Positions 5,640 through 10,629 of a stretch of 35,919 nucleotides of DNA are shown piece after piece. Both the position numbers and the translations under genes were made by a program. Location: IMG/VR virus record IMGVR_UViG_3300010370_000105, positions 1 through 35,919 of that record, one strand, 5' to 3'. Position 1 is the first letter of the stretch, and each line of letters begins with the position of its first letter. The DNA comes from a virus. Under the pieces are notes generated by a model. It saw nothing but the letters and a program-made list of their open reading frames with translations. It was not told the DNA's origin and did no database searches.

Positions 5640-6446
5640 TCATTTCCCAACACAGCATTTTGTTTTATCATAAGGAACATAAGAACTCACATATCGTTTA
5701 AATTGCATAATTAGGCTCTCTTGAGTTCTATCATATCCCAAAACATCTCTTATATACGAAAATCCTTTGGTAAGATAATAGTCATACATCTCTTCATAAT
5801 ATTTAATTTTATCTTTCAACTCTTCTTGACGCTCTAATTCTTTGAGTCTTTTGGATTCTTGTTTTTTGAAGTAAGCATCAAAGTTTTCAATTCTTCCGGG
5901 ATTCCATCCTTCTGGGATATCAGAATTTTTATCTATCTTTTTGTTTTCACGTAATTTCAAATTATGAATCCATCTAGTTCCATATTGAGAATTTCTTTCG
6001 CCTTGTTGATGTTTAATTTCTTTAAGTTTTTTCTTCTGATTTTTTCTTGCTTCAGGAGTTCTTGCTGCCTCAACTGCCTTAGGTTGTATCAATCTTATTT
6101 TTTCTATATTCCTTTCTTTATTTTTGTTCCAACTATCAATTTGTTTTTGTATTAGTTCTTTCTTCAATTGGGGGTCATTTTTTAATTTCTCTTGCAATCT
6201 GTTACTCCCAATTTTACCAAATATACTTTGCTTTTCTGCAATAAATTCTGCCTCGCTTATTTGCCCACTTAATCCTCTCCAAGCAACATAATCCTCAACA
6301 TTTCCCCAGAGTTGATAATTACAAAAATGATACATTGCGTGTTGGGTTACTGTAACTTCAACTAAATTCTCCCTAGCATCTCCACCTCCCATATATCTTG
6401 GGACAATATGATGCTTATGCATTAAAGGACTTTTTTCACAGTCCAT
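5640..6446 (-). CDS. HNH homing endonuclease
   Basis: A 268-residue free-standing HNH endonuclease. The N-terminal nuclease site reads HKHHIVPRYMGGGDARENLV, with histidines and the downstream TQHAMYHF as metal and catalytic residues. The middle is a long basic helical region. GERNSQYGTRWIHN and IPEGWNPGR form the DNA-binding motif seen in many phage HNH and GIY-YIG enzymes. It has a strong Shine-Dalgarno, AAGGAG, 7 nt before ATG. The gene interrupts the tRNA island and has the same control module as the genes at 10626 and 27270: dyad arm, terminator, TATAAATA, second dyad arm. It probably spreads by cleaving alleles that lack it. Confidence 0.88.
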   Translation of the reverse strand: MDCEKSPLMHKHHIVPRYMGGGDARENLVEVTVTQHAMYHFCNYQLWGNVEDYVAWRGLSGQISEAEFIAEKQSIFGKIGSNRLQEKLKNDPQLKKELIQKQIDSWNKNKERNIEKIRLIQPKAVEAARTPEARKNQKKKLKEIKHQQGERNSQYGTRWIHNLKLRENKKIDKNSDIPEGWNPGRIENFDAYFKKQESKRLKELERQEELKDKIKYYEEMYDYYLTKGFSYIRDVLGYDRTQESLIMQFKRYVSSYVPYDKTKCCVGK

Positions 6447-6476
6447 ACGGATTCTCCTTTATTAAGTTCGCAAAGT

Positions 6477-6484
6477 TATTTATA
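6477..6484 (-). promoter_or_regulatory. Late promoter box TATAAATA (HNH gene)
   Basis: Exact T4 late consensus on the minus strand, inside the loop of the dyad and 31 nt upstream of the HNH start. Confidence 0.75.
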
Positions 6485-6492
6485 CAAGAAAA

Positions 6493-6509
6493 GGAGCCTT
6501 TTGGGCTCC
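6493..6509 (-). terminator. Intrinsic terminator upstream of the HNH gene
   Basis: GGAGCC, loop CAAAA, GGCTCC, then TTTTCTT on the minus strand. It would stop transcripts coming from the tRNA-Arg side before they enter the HNH gene. Confidence 0.75.
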
Positions 6510-6548
6510 CTCTCTTACCTTAAAGGTGCGAACTTAATAAGGCACTTT

Positions 6549-6556
6549 TATTTATA
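6549..6556 (-). promoter_or_regulatory. Late promoter box TATAAATA after tRNA-Arg
   Basis: An exact late box 9 nt 3' of tRNA-Arg. It would transcribe the first dyad arm and meet the terminator at 6493-6509. Confidence 0.6.
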
Positions 6557-6564
6557 CAATCAAC

Positions 6565-6635
6565 AGGCGTACCTCGATTCGAACGAGGAATGAGGAGGTA
6601 GAAGCTCCTAGTGATCTCCATTTCACCATACGCCC
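6565..6635 (-). tRNA. tRNA-Arg(UCU)
   Basis: Acceptor GGGCGTA/TACGCCT with one G-U at the first pair. The D-loop contains GG. The anticodon stem AGGAG/CTCCT has loop CTTCTAC, giving UCU for AGA codons. The T-stem CCTCG/CGAGG has loop TTCGAAT. 71 nt. Confidence 0.93.
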
Positions 6636-6728
6636 TTAAGAACCCTCCAGGTTTGAGCATCGTTGAGAGGCTTAGGAGGGGCGGGACTTACATAAGATTT
6701 GGACTCTTAATGCCCATCTAAGAACCAA
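6636..6728 (-). ncRNA. Unassigned transcribed segment between promoter P4 and tRNA-Arg
   Basis: It lies directly behind P4 and continues into tRNA-Arg. It can form CCCTCC/GGAGGG and a TAAGA/TCTTA hairpin with loop GTCCAAA. That hairpin would look like a Trp anticodon arm (CCA), but the acceptor, D- and T-arms do not fit. It may be a degraded tRNA gene or a structured leader. Confidence 0.3.
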
Positions 6729-6729
6729 C

Positions 6730-6758
6730 AGTATACCATAAGTTCTTAGAGTTGTCAA
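6730..6758 (-). promoter_or_regulatory. Sigma70-type promoter (P4)
   Basis: TTGACA at 6758-6753, a 17-nt spacer, TATACT at 6735-6730. It has its own dyad CTAAGAAC/GTTCTTAG flanking the -10, different in sequence from the GACAATC dyad of its neighbours. Confidence 0.8.
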
Positions 6759-6796
6759 GAGACCCCGGAAATTTCCAGTATCTCATTGAGAAGACA

Positions 6797-6825
6797 ATCA
6801 TAAGACATCTGCCTTAGATCATCAA
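6797..6825 (-). promoter_or_regulatory. Sigma70-type promoter copy (P5), with short or lost transcript
   Basis: TTGATG at 6825-6820, a 17-nt spacer, TATGAT at 6802-6797. Only about 30 nt separate it from P4 and no RNA gene is recognisable there, so the tRNA it once served may have been lost. Confidence 0.6.
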
Positions 6826-6826
6826 T

Positions 6827-6898
6827 AGGCAGGGAGGGGAATGATCACTCATAACTCCGTTATAAGCAGAGCATTTTTACCATTTAAATTGCCCGCCC
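6827..6898 (-). tRNA. tRNA-Ile(UAU)-like
   Basis: Acceptor GGGCGGG/CCTGCCT with two G-U pairs. The D-stem ATTT/AAAT has a GG-containing loop. The anticodon stem CTCTG/CGGAG has loop CTTATAA, giving UAU for AUA codons. The T-stem GAGTG/CCCTC has one mismatch, and loop ATCATTC keeps T55-C56. Discriminator A fits Ile. The acceptor and T-arm are weak, so a decaying gene is possible. Confidence 0.55.
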
Positions 6899-6902
6899 AA
6901 AA

Positions 6903-6929
6903 GTTCTATACCTAACATAAGTATAGAAC
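6903..6929 (-). other. Leader hairpin of tRNA-Ile-like RNA
   Basis: A perfect 9-bp stem (GTTCTATAC/GTATAGAAC) and a 9-nt loop lie between the P6 start site and the tRNA 5' end. It is similar in position to the hairpin opening the P2 RNA. Confidence 0.55.
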
Positions 6930-6935
6930 AAGACA

Positions 6936-6964
6936 ATTATAAGACATTTATCTTATATTGTCAA
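6936..6964 (-). promoter_or_regulatory. Consensus sigma70 promoter (P6)
   Basis: TTGACA at 6964-6959, a 17-nt spacer and TATAAT at 6941-6936: full consensus at both boxes. The dyad is GACAAT/ATTGTC. The -35 box begins one base from the 3' end of tRNA-Leu(UAA) exon 2. Confidence 0.88.
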
Positions 6965-6965
6965 T

Positions 6966-7318
6966 CCGGAACACGAGCCTCGAACTCGTAAGGGCACTGC
7001 CCGACGGATTTTACTTACCACTATGGTTTTCACCACCATTTTGAATGTTTGTGGTCTGGACTATGCCTTCACCATTTGCTAAATGCAATTAGGTGGGTGA
7101 TTATAGTCTCTACACGTTTTGCAATTTCTAGATAATTCCAACCCTTTCTAGAAGCACATTGGGTAGCCGTTGTCTTTCCAACTGTCTTGCAACTTCGCTC
7201 GGCGTTGGCATCAGCATTACCAGTTAAGCGTTCACCGAATTTACACCTTACTACTTACTCGTTTCCAAGTAAGCGACCCATTCGAGTCCGTTGTGTTTAC
7301 CATTTTCACCAGTTCCGG
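6966..7318 (-). tRNA. tRNA-Leu(UAA) interrupted by a group I intron
   Basis: Exon 1 is 7318-7285 and exon 2 is 7013-6966. Joined, they make an 82-nt tRNA. The acceptor CCGGAAC/GTTCCGG is perfect and the D-loop has GG. The anticodon stem ACGGA/TCCGT has loop CTTAAAA (anticodon UAA). The variable arm is long (CGGGC...GCCC). The T-stem ACGAG/CTCGT has loop TTCGAGG, and the discriminator is A. Exon 1 ends in U33, and the intron ends in G, as group I introns require. The precursor starts about 6 nt downstream of promoter P7. It decodes UUA, a frequent codon in this AT-rich genome. Confidence 0.85.
7014..7284 (-). other. Group I intron in tRNA-Leu(UAA), 271 nt, no ORF
   Basis: P1 is visible as exon GACT paired with internal guide GGTC, with U-G at the splice site. 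P2 is an 8-bp hairpin closed by a GAAA loop (7273-7266 with 7261-7254). P7 strands GACTAT and ATAGTC (7108-7103 and 7064-7059) sit in the conserved contexts GTAGAGACTATAATC and GGCATAGTCCAGACC. A P8 hairpin (CACC...GGTG) lies between the P7 strands, and P9 follows as ATGGT/ACCAT. The last nucleotide is G. It carries no endonuclease ORF. The insertion point is U33/U34, close to the position of the cyanobacterial and plastid tRNA-Leu intron. Confidence 0.83.
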
Positions 7319-7330
7319 GTGAATAAGACA

Positions 7331-7359
7331 ATCATAAGACCAAAGCCTCAGATTGTCAA
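7331..7359 (-). promoter_or_regulatory. Sigma70-type promoter of the split tRNA-Leu (P7)
   Basis: TTGACA at 7359-7354, a 17-nt spacer, TATGAT at 7336-7331. The spacer sequence is the same as in P10 and nearly that of P9, showing recent duplication. Confidence 0.87.
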
Positions 7360-7360
7360 G

Positions 7361-7515
7361 GGGATGGGAGAGATCCATGCAATGAAACCTAAAGCAACAT
7401 AAGTTATAGACAGGTTTCAAATCAACTTATGCGCGGGACTTTTCACTCTCCCTTTTTCAAGTAGGTTTTCTGTTGCTTACCCTTTAAAACCCACTACAAA
7501 ATGGATAAGCAGATG
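7361..7515 (-). ncRNA. Structured RNA with two candidate H-type pseudoknots
   Basis: There is no tRNA fold or convincing ORF. Pseudoknot 1: 7510-7503 pairs with 7482-7475 and 7494-7486 with 7469-7461. Pseudoknot 2: 7431-7424 pairs with 7405-7398 and 7418-7412 with 7390-7384. In both, the strands alternate S1-S2-S1'-S2'. A 7-bp stem, 7452-7446 with 7372-7366, encloses the second pseudoknot. It occupies a position between island promoters P8 and P7 that other units give to a tRNA. Identity unknown. Confidence 0.5.
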
Positions 7516-7518
7516 ACA

Positions 7519-7536
7519 ATCATAAGAGATTGTCAA
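7519..7536 (-). promoter_or_regulatory. Deleted promoter copy P8 (6-nt spacer)
   Basis: TTGACAATC and TATGATTGTC are both present, but only 6 nt separate the boxes instead of 17, an 11-bp deletion. It should not work as a sigma70 promoter, while the GACAATC/GATTGTC dyad is intact. Confidence 0.75.
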
Positions 7537-7537
7537 T

Positions 7538-7619
7538 ACTCCCGACAGGTCCTGCCCCTGCACGCTCTTACGAGCACGGCATTTTGAGTGCCACATGTCT
7601 TATATTCCATCACGGGAGC
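7538..7619 (-). tRNA. tRNA-Leu(CAA), with non-canonical T-loop
   Basis: Acceptor GCTCCCG/CGGGAGT with one terminal G-U. The anticodon stem TGGCA/TGCCG has loop CTCAAAA, giving CAA for UUG codons. The long variable arm is GCTC-GTAA-GAGC, as expected for Leu. The T-stem GCAGG/CCTGT has loop GGCAGGA rather than TTCRANY, and the D-loop lacks GG. 82 nt with discriminator A, directly abutting the next promoter copy. Confidence 0.75.
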
Positions 7620-7628
7620 AATAAGACA

Positions 7629-7657
7629 ATCATAAGACAAAAGCCTCAGATTGTCAA
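7629..7657 (-). promoter_or_regulatory. Sigma70-type promoter of tRNA-Leu(CAA) (P9)
   Basis: TTGACA at 7657-7652, a 17-nt spacer, TATGAT at 7634-7629, with the GACAATC/GATTGTC dyad. The tRNA 5' end lies 10 nt downstream of the -10. Confidence 0.87.
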
Positions 7658-7663
7658 GAAAAT

Positions 7664-7867
7664 TCAGGATTCCTTTTTGTTAAACATTTTTTCTGATAGT
7701 TTCAGACAAATAACTGTAAGTACACCAATCAAAAGAGTTAAAGATGCCTGTTGTGAAGTTGTCCAATTAGTAAAATTGGGAATAAATTTACTCGCATCTG
7801 ACTCAATCCCGTCAATCATAAAAAGCATAATGGGCAATCTAAAAATAAAAGTAATGAAATAATTCAT
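7664..7867 (-). CDS. Small membrane protein in the tRNA island
   Basis: From the second of two adjacent ATG codons (7867; the first is at 7870) this encodes 67 residues. There is an N-terminal hydrophobic stretch (FITFIFRLPIMLFMI), a polar middle with FTNWTTSQQ, a second hydrophobic segment (SLTLLIGVLTVICL) and a basic tail with NKKES. Two membrane passes and a charged C terminus are holin-like, but nothing else supports that. It is preceded by promoter P10 with a leader of about 66 nt and no clear Shine-Dalgarno. Confidence 0.55.
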   Translation of the reverse strand: MNYFITFIFRLPIMLFMIDGIESDASKFIPNFTNWTTSQQASLTLLIGVLTVICLKLSEKMFNKKES

Positions 7868-7942
7868 CATAAAAGAAATCAGTTTAGTTGTAATAAGTTA
7901 AGGTGAAAGACCTCAGTGTCGGTCGTCTGGCTTACAAGGACA

Positions 7943-7971
7943 ATCATAAGACCAAAGCCTCAGATTGTCAA
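7943..7971 (-). promoter_or_regulatory. Sigma70-type promoter (P10)
   Basis: TTGACA at 7971-7966, a 17-nt spacer, TATGAT at 7948-7943. It directly follows tRNA-Met and points to the small membrane protein gene. Confidence 0.85.
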
Positions 7972-7972
7972 T

Positions 7973-8044
7973 GCTCGTTGTGGGAATCTAACCCACCTTC
8001 GGTGCTTTATGAGAACACTGCATTCAACAGATTGCTAAACGAGC
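7973..8044 (-). tRNA. tRNA-Met or tRNA-Ile2 (anticodon CAU)
   Basis: The acceptor GCTCGTT/AACGAGC is perfect. The anticodon stem GTGTT/AGCAC has loop CTCATAA (CAU). The T-stem GTGGG/CCCAC has loop TTAGATT, with C56 replaced by A. The D-loop lacks the usual GG. 72 nt with discriminator A. Met and lysidine-modified Ile cannot be separated from sequence alone. Confidence 0.8.
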
Positions 8045-8076
8045 AGTTGATCCCTCAACCACCCTCTAAGAATACA

Positions 8077-8520
8077 TCAGATTCCCTTTTCTGTCAAGCC
8101 CTCTGTGCCACTCGGACAACCGGAATACCAGGGAGCACACATTCTGATTGGACCACCAAGAGACTTACACGCTTCAGTATAACACACTTCATCATTATTC
8201 TTCTCTTCAATATATCTAGGCAAGTATTTTTGAGTCTCCTTCTGAATGATTCGGTCATACTCGGGGGTTACACTTTCAATTGCTTGATTTACATCACGAT
8301 GTATTCTTCTTTCCAGTTTTTTGGGATCTGAAAGAATAAAATCATTCGTCATTGATTTTGGAGAGATTCTTCTTTGAATCTCATCATATAAGTCCCAATA
8401 AGATTTTTCATCAATTTTAGTACATTGAGAAAGAAGACCTATAGTGGAAGAAAGAATAACTCCCACTATAGCATATTTAAAAATATTGGGTTTTTGATTT
8501 CCAAAGTTAAATTTAAACAT
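8077..8520 (-). CDS. Membrane-anchored hypothetical protein
   Basis: A 147-residue protein with one N-terminal hydrophobic segment (FKYAIVGVILSSTIGLL) followed by SQC. That resembles a lipoprotein signal but lacks the small residue normally found before Cys, so a plain membrane anchor is more likely. The rest is polar, with four cysteines near the C terminus (VCYTEAC, MCAPWYSGC) that could form disulfides outside the membrane. The start codon overlaps the stop of the upstream gene (TAATG). Function unknown. Confidence 0.65.
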   Translation of the reverse strand: MFKFNFGNQKPNIFKYAIVGVILSSTIGLLSQCTKIDEKSYWDLYDEIQRRISPKSMTNDFILSDPKKLERRIHRDVNQAIESVTPEYDRIIQKETQKYLPRYIEEKNNDEVCYTEACKSLGGPIRMCAPWYSGCPSGTEGLTEKGI

Positions 8521-9224
8521 TAAGAAATAAAAGGAACTCCTAAGGCACCTAATGCAGTTCTTGTAAGGAACTTATTTGCTTTTTTGACGAACTTTGACTT
8601 TGATGCTCTTTTGGTCAATCTCTTTGTTCCTCTAGCAAGAGACTTAAGAACATCGGTTTTCCATCCTTCACTCATATGAAGAACAATGTTTTCTGCGGAT
8701 TCTAAGTTAGTTGCATATCCTTCATCTAAAAGATGTGAGATCAGATATTCGGTTTCTTCTCTTTTAAACTTACGAATATTACTTGATGCTCCCAATGGAT
8801 TTGAAAGTAATTCTCTTCCGGGACGAACATTTGCTTTCGTTTTATGAGAAATATTTACGGGTCCTCCTAATGGATTACTATATCCACTTGGATATCCAAG
8901 AGGACTATCTCTCCAAGAATCAATTTTTAGTGGATCAATTTTACGACGATGAGTATATGTTGAATCGGTTGGAGATTTTCCTCGATTTCTTTTTGAGGCC
9001 ATTCTAGCCAATCCTCTATTCATTCGCAAAGTTCCCGGTTCAATATCCGATGGTTTTTTTGCATTTGTTGGAACAGGAGTTCCAGTATGAAAAGCTCTAT
9101 GTTGAGATCTAGCAAATTCTGATTCTGGCGTATTCTTATGAATGCCTAAATGTTTTTCCCAACGATTGGCTTCATAAATTGATAGATATGCTTCTGAAAG
9201 ATTTTGAATATCTCTTGAGTTCAT
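8520..9224 (-). CDS. Putative virion or internal protein, LLDEGYA/MSEEW family, with capsid-targeting-like leader
   Basis: A 234-residue basic protein. It starts MNSRDIQNLSEAYLSIY, almost the same as the next gene upstream. LSE-A at residues 9-12 fits the (L/I)xE cleavage site of the T4 prohead protease gp21. A C-terminal module reads LISHLLDEGYATNLESAENI followed by HMSEGW, a motif also found in the proteins at 9236, 12933 and 24980. The C terminus is rich in Lys and Arg. Such proteins in marine T4-like phages are usually annotated as structural; packaging inside the head is my inference from the leader and charge. Confidence 0.7.
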   Translation of the reverse strand: MNSRDIQNLSEAYLSIYEANRWEKHLGIHKNTPESEFARSQHRAFHTGTPVPTNAKKPSDIEPGTLRMNRGLARMASKRNRGKSPTDSTYTHRRKIDPLKIDSWRDSPLGYPSGYSNPLGGPVNISHKTKANVRPGRELLSNPLGASSNIRKFKREETEYLISHLLDEGYATNLESAENIVLHMSEGWKTDVLKSLARGTKRLTKRASKSKFVKKANKFLTRTALGALGVPFIS

Positions 9225-9235
9225 TTTGTCTCCAA

Positions 9236-9967
9236 TTAGTGTTTTTCTTTTTCTTGACGACGAATCACATCTTCAGCATGATCTAATTTTTTCTTGATCC
9301 CAGAAATGATTTCTTGGCGTGTTCTTTTAGGGCCGGTTGATGCTGATGGTCTGCTAGTTTTGGGGATATCTTGAGGCATACTATTGATAAGAGCCCTAAT
9401 TCTTTCAGCAGATTCCTTATCTCGTTGAATGGATGCGCCAAGTTCATCATAATGGGCTTTAAACATATCAGAAATAGAACCTTCATTCAAAATCTCATAA
9501 GCCCATTCTTCACTCATATGAATTGCAATGTTTTCTGCAGAACTCAAATCATATGCATAACCTTCGTCAAGAAGATAAGAAATCAGATATTCAAGTTCTT
9601 CACGATGAAATGGAACAATCTTATTTTTTGGAAGTTGAGATCTTAAGTCTTCAATTCTACTCTGTGTTTTTGCAGACCTACCAACACTACTTCGGATTAA
9701 TGCATCACTAGCATTTTGAGCTAGTTTATGCTTACGTTTTGATTGGGACACCAAGTCTATTATTTTTTGTTTAATGCCAGGTCTGTGTCTAGCAAATGGT
9801 TTTTTAGATAAGCGTTTAACTTCATCACGATTTTTAAGAATCTCCGACGCAAGTTGAGAGTGTCTACCTTGCACTAATTCAGTTTTATAAGGATCTAATT
9901 CCTTAAAATCTTCACTATAAATTCCCAAATAAGCTTCCGAAAGATTCTGAATATCTCTTGAGTTCAT
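9236..9967 (-). CDS. Putative virion or internal protein, paralog of the 8520 gene
   Basis: A 243-residue protein from the ATG at 9967; a TTG at 9976 in the same frame is less likely. The N terminus MNSRDIQNLSEAYLGIY matches its downstream neighbour, including the LSE-A site. The module LISYLLDEGYAYDLSSAENI ... MSEEW lies at residues about 140-165. Most of the rest is charged helix. It is preceded by terminator 10001-10021 and the late box at 9988, so it starts its own late unit. Confidence 0.7.
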   Translation of the reverse strand: MNSRDIQNLSEAYLGIYSEDFKELDPYKTELVQGRHSQLASEILKNRDEVKRLSKKPFARHRPGIKQKIIDLVSQSKRKHKLAQNASDALIRSSVGRSAKTQSRIEDLRSQLPKNKIVPFHREELEYLISYLLDEGYAYDLSSAENIAIHMSEEWAYEILNEGSISDMFKAHYDELGASIQRDKESAERIRALINSMPQDIPKTSRPSASTGPKRTRQEIISGIKKKLDHAEDVIRRQEKEKH

Positions 9968-9987
9968 TTTAAACAATACTTTTTATC

Positions 9988-9995
9988 TATTTATA
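9988..9995 (-). promoter_or_regulatory. Late promoter box TATAAATA
   Basis: An exact late consensus, 20 nt upstream of the ATG at 9967 and directly behind a terminator. Confidence 0.8.
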
Positions 9996-10000
9996 AAAAA

Positions 10001-10021
10001 AGAGGGGTATAAAACCCCTCT
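10001..10021 (-). terminator. Intrinsic terminator after the RlpA-like gene
   Basis: Minus-strand stem AGAGGGGT/ACCCCTCT, loop TTTAT, then seven Ts. The T-run runs into the late box at 9988. Confidence 0.88.
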
Positions 10022-10034
10022 TGAATGAGAACTA

Positions 10035-10490
10035 TCAATTCAGAACTTCAAGTCGTACAGAAGCAACTCCAGAAGACTTTACGCCCAATACTCTTGCAGC
10101 ACCTTCACTCAAATCAATAATACGACCACCAACAAATGGGCCCCTGTCGTCTATGGTCACAATTTGAGATCTTCCATTATTCAGATTCGTAACCCGAACT
10201 CTTGTTCCAAAAGGAAGAGAGCGGTGTGCTGCCGTCATCGAGTTGGCATTAAAAATGGAACCAGAAGCCGTTTTCGACCCATAAAATCCAGGGCCATACC
10301 AACTTGCTTGTCCCGTGTAAACTCTTGCAAGTGGAATACTATAAGATTTTGGAACTTCAAATTTGACTTGAACTGAACTTGGTGTTTCGGTAAAAGAACT
10401 CTGATATTCTGAAACTGATGCAGCATTTGCTTTTACTGCCATACCAAGAGTTGTAAAAACGATAAAACTTAGAATTTTTTTAAATAGCAT
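10035..10490 (-). CDS. RlpA-like lytic transglycosylase, secreted
   Basis: A 151-residue protein with a signal peptide (MLFKKILSFIVFTTLGMAVKA, probable cleavage after ANA). A double-psi beta-barrel RlpA domain follows: GQASWYGPGFYGSKTASG, then AHRSLPFGTRVRVTN and VTIDDRGPFVGGRIIDLS. RlpA enzymes cleave naked glycan strands of peptidoglycan. In the phage it may help cell-wall degradation at lysis or be part of the particle. The gene has a sigma70-type promoter and a long structured leader shared with the lysozyme-like gene at 11349. No Shine-Dalgarno precedes the ATG. Confidence 0.88.
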   Translation of the reverse strand: MLFKKILSFIVFTTLGMAVKANAASVSEYQSSFTETPSSVQVKFEVPKSYSIPLARVYTGQASWYGPGFYGSKTASGSIFNANSMTAAHRSLPFGTRVRVTNLNNGRSQIVTIDDRGPFVGGRIIDLSEGAARVLGVKSSGVASVRLEVLN

Positions 10491-10574
10491 TAATTTGAAT
10501 AGAACTCTACATCCGTATAGAGAAAGGGCTTACCCTTCTTCTCAGAAGGCAATCTCCACGGCTCTAAGGTTTTG
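10491..10574 (-). promoter_or_regulatory. Structured 5' leader L1, shared with the lysozyme-like gene
   Basis: About 84 nt almost collinear with 11901-11983. It contains the hairpin CCTTCT-GAGA-AGAAGG with a GNRA loop, a CCGT/ACGG helix (CTGT/ACAG in the other copy), GAGA/TCTC and TAGA/TCTA pairs. The leader runs to the ATG without a Shine-Dalgarno, so the fold may control translation. Confidence 0.6.
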
Positions 10575-10600
10575 TAAGAAATAAATCTTACTGAATGTGT

Positions 10601-10629
10601 ATCATAACAGACTCTTTAGATTTTGTCAA
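10601..10629 (-). promoter_or_regulatory. Sigma70-type promoter of the RlpA-like gene
   Basis: TTGACA at 10629-10624, a 17-nt spacer, TATGAT at 10606-10601. It overlaps the 3' end of the endonuclease gene at 10626. Confidence 0.83.

Larger units (their letters stand above)
6460..6540 (-). promoter_or_regulatory. Control module of the HNH gene: dyad, terminator and late promoter
   Basis: The 14-nt arm at 6540-6527 (TTATTAAGTTCGCA) is exactly complementary to 6473-6460, which abuts the AAGGAG ribosome-binding site. With one bulge the pairing extends over AAGG. Between the arms lie a terminator and TATAAATA. Read-through RNA should fold and hide the ribosome-binding site; RNA started at the late promoter lacks the first arm. 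This follows the logic known for T4 genes such as e, soc and I-TevI; its use here is inferred. Confidence 0.65.

Noticed and set aside
6680-6728. tRNA-Trp(CCA) suggested by the TAAGA-GTCCAAA-TCTTA hairpin
   Set aside because: The required acceptor, D-arm and TTCRA arm are absent; treated as an unassigned RNA segment.
7366-7452. tRNA-Ser with acceptor GGGAGAG/CTCTCCC (87 nt)
   Set aside because: Length and acceptor fit, but neither a T-stem nor a D-stem forms, and the internal pairs favour a pseudoknot.
5083-7971. CRISPR array suggested by repeated GACAATC words
   Set aside because: Spacing is irregular, the repeats fit promoter -35 and -10 boxes, and tRNAs lie between them.
8077-8520. Lipoprotein
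   Set aside because: The sequence before the candidate Cys is LLSQ; a small residue is normally needed before the Cys, so a membrane anchor was preferred.
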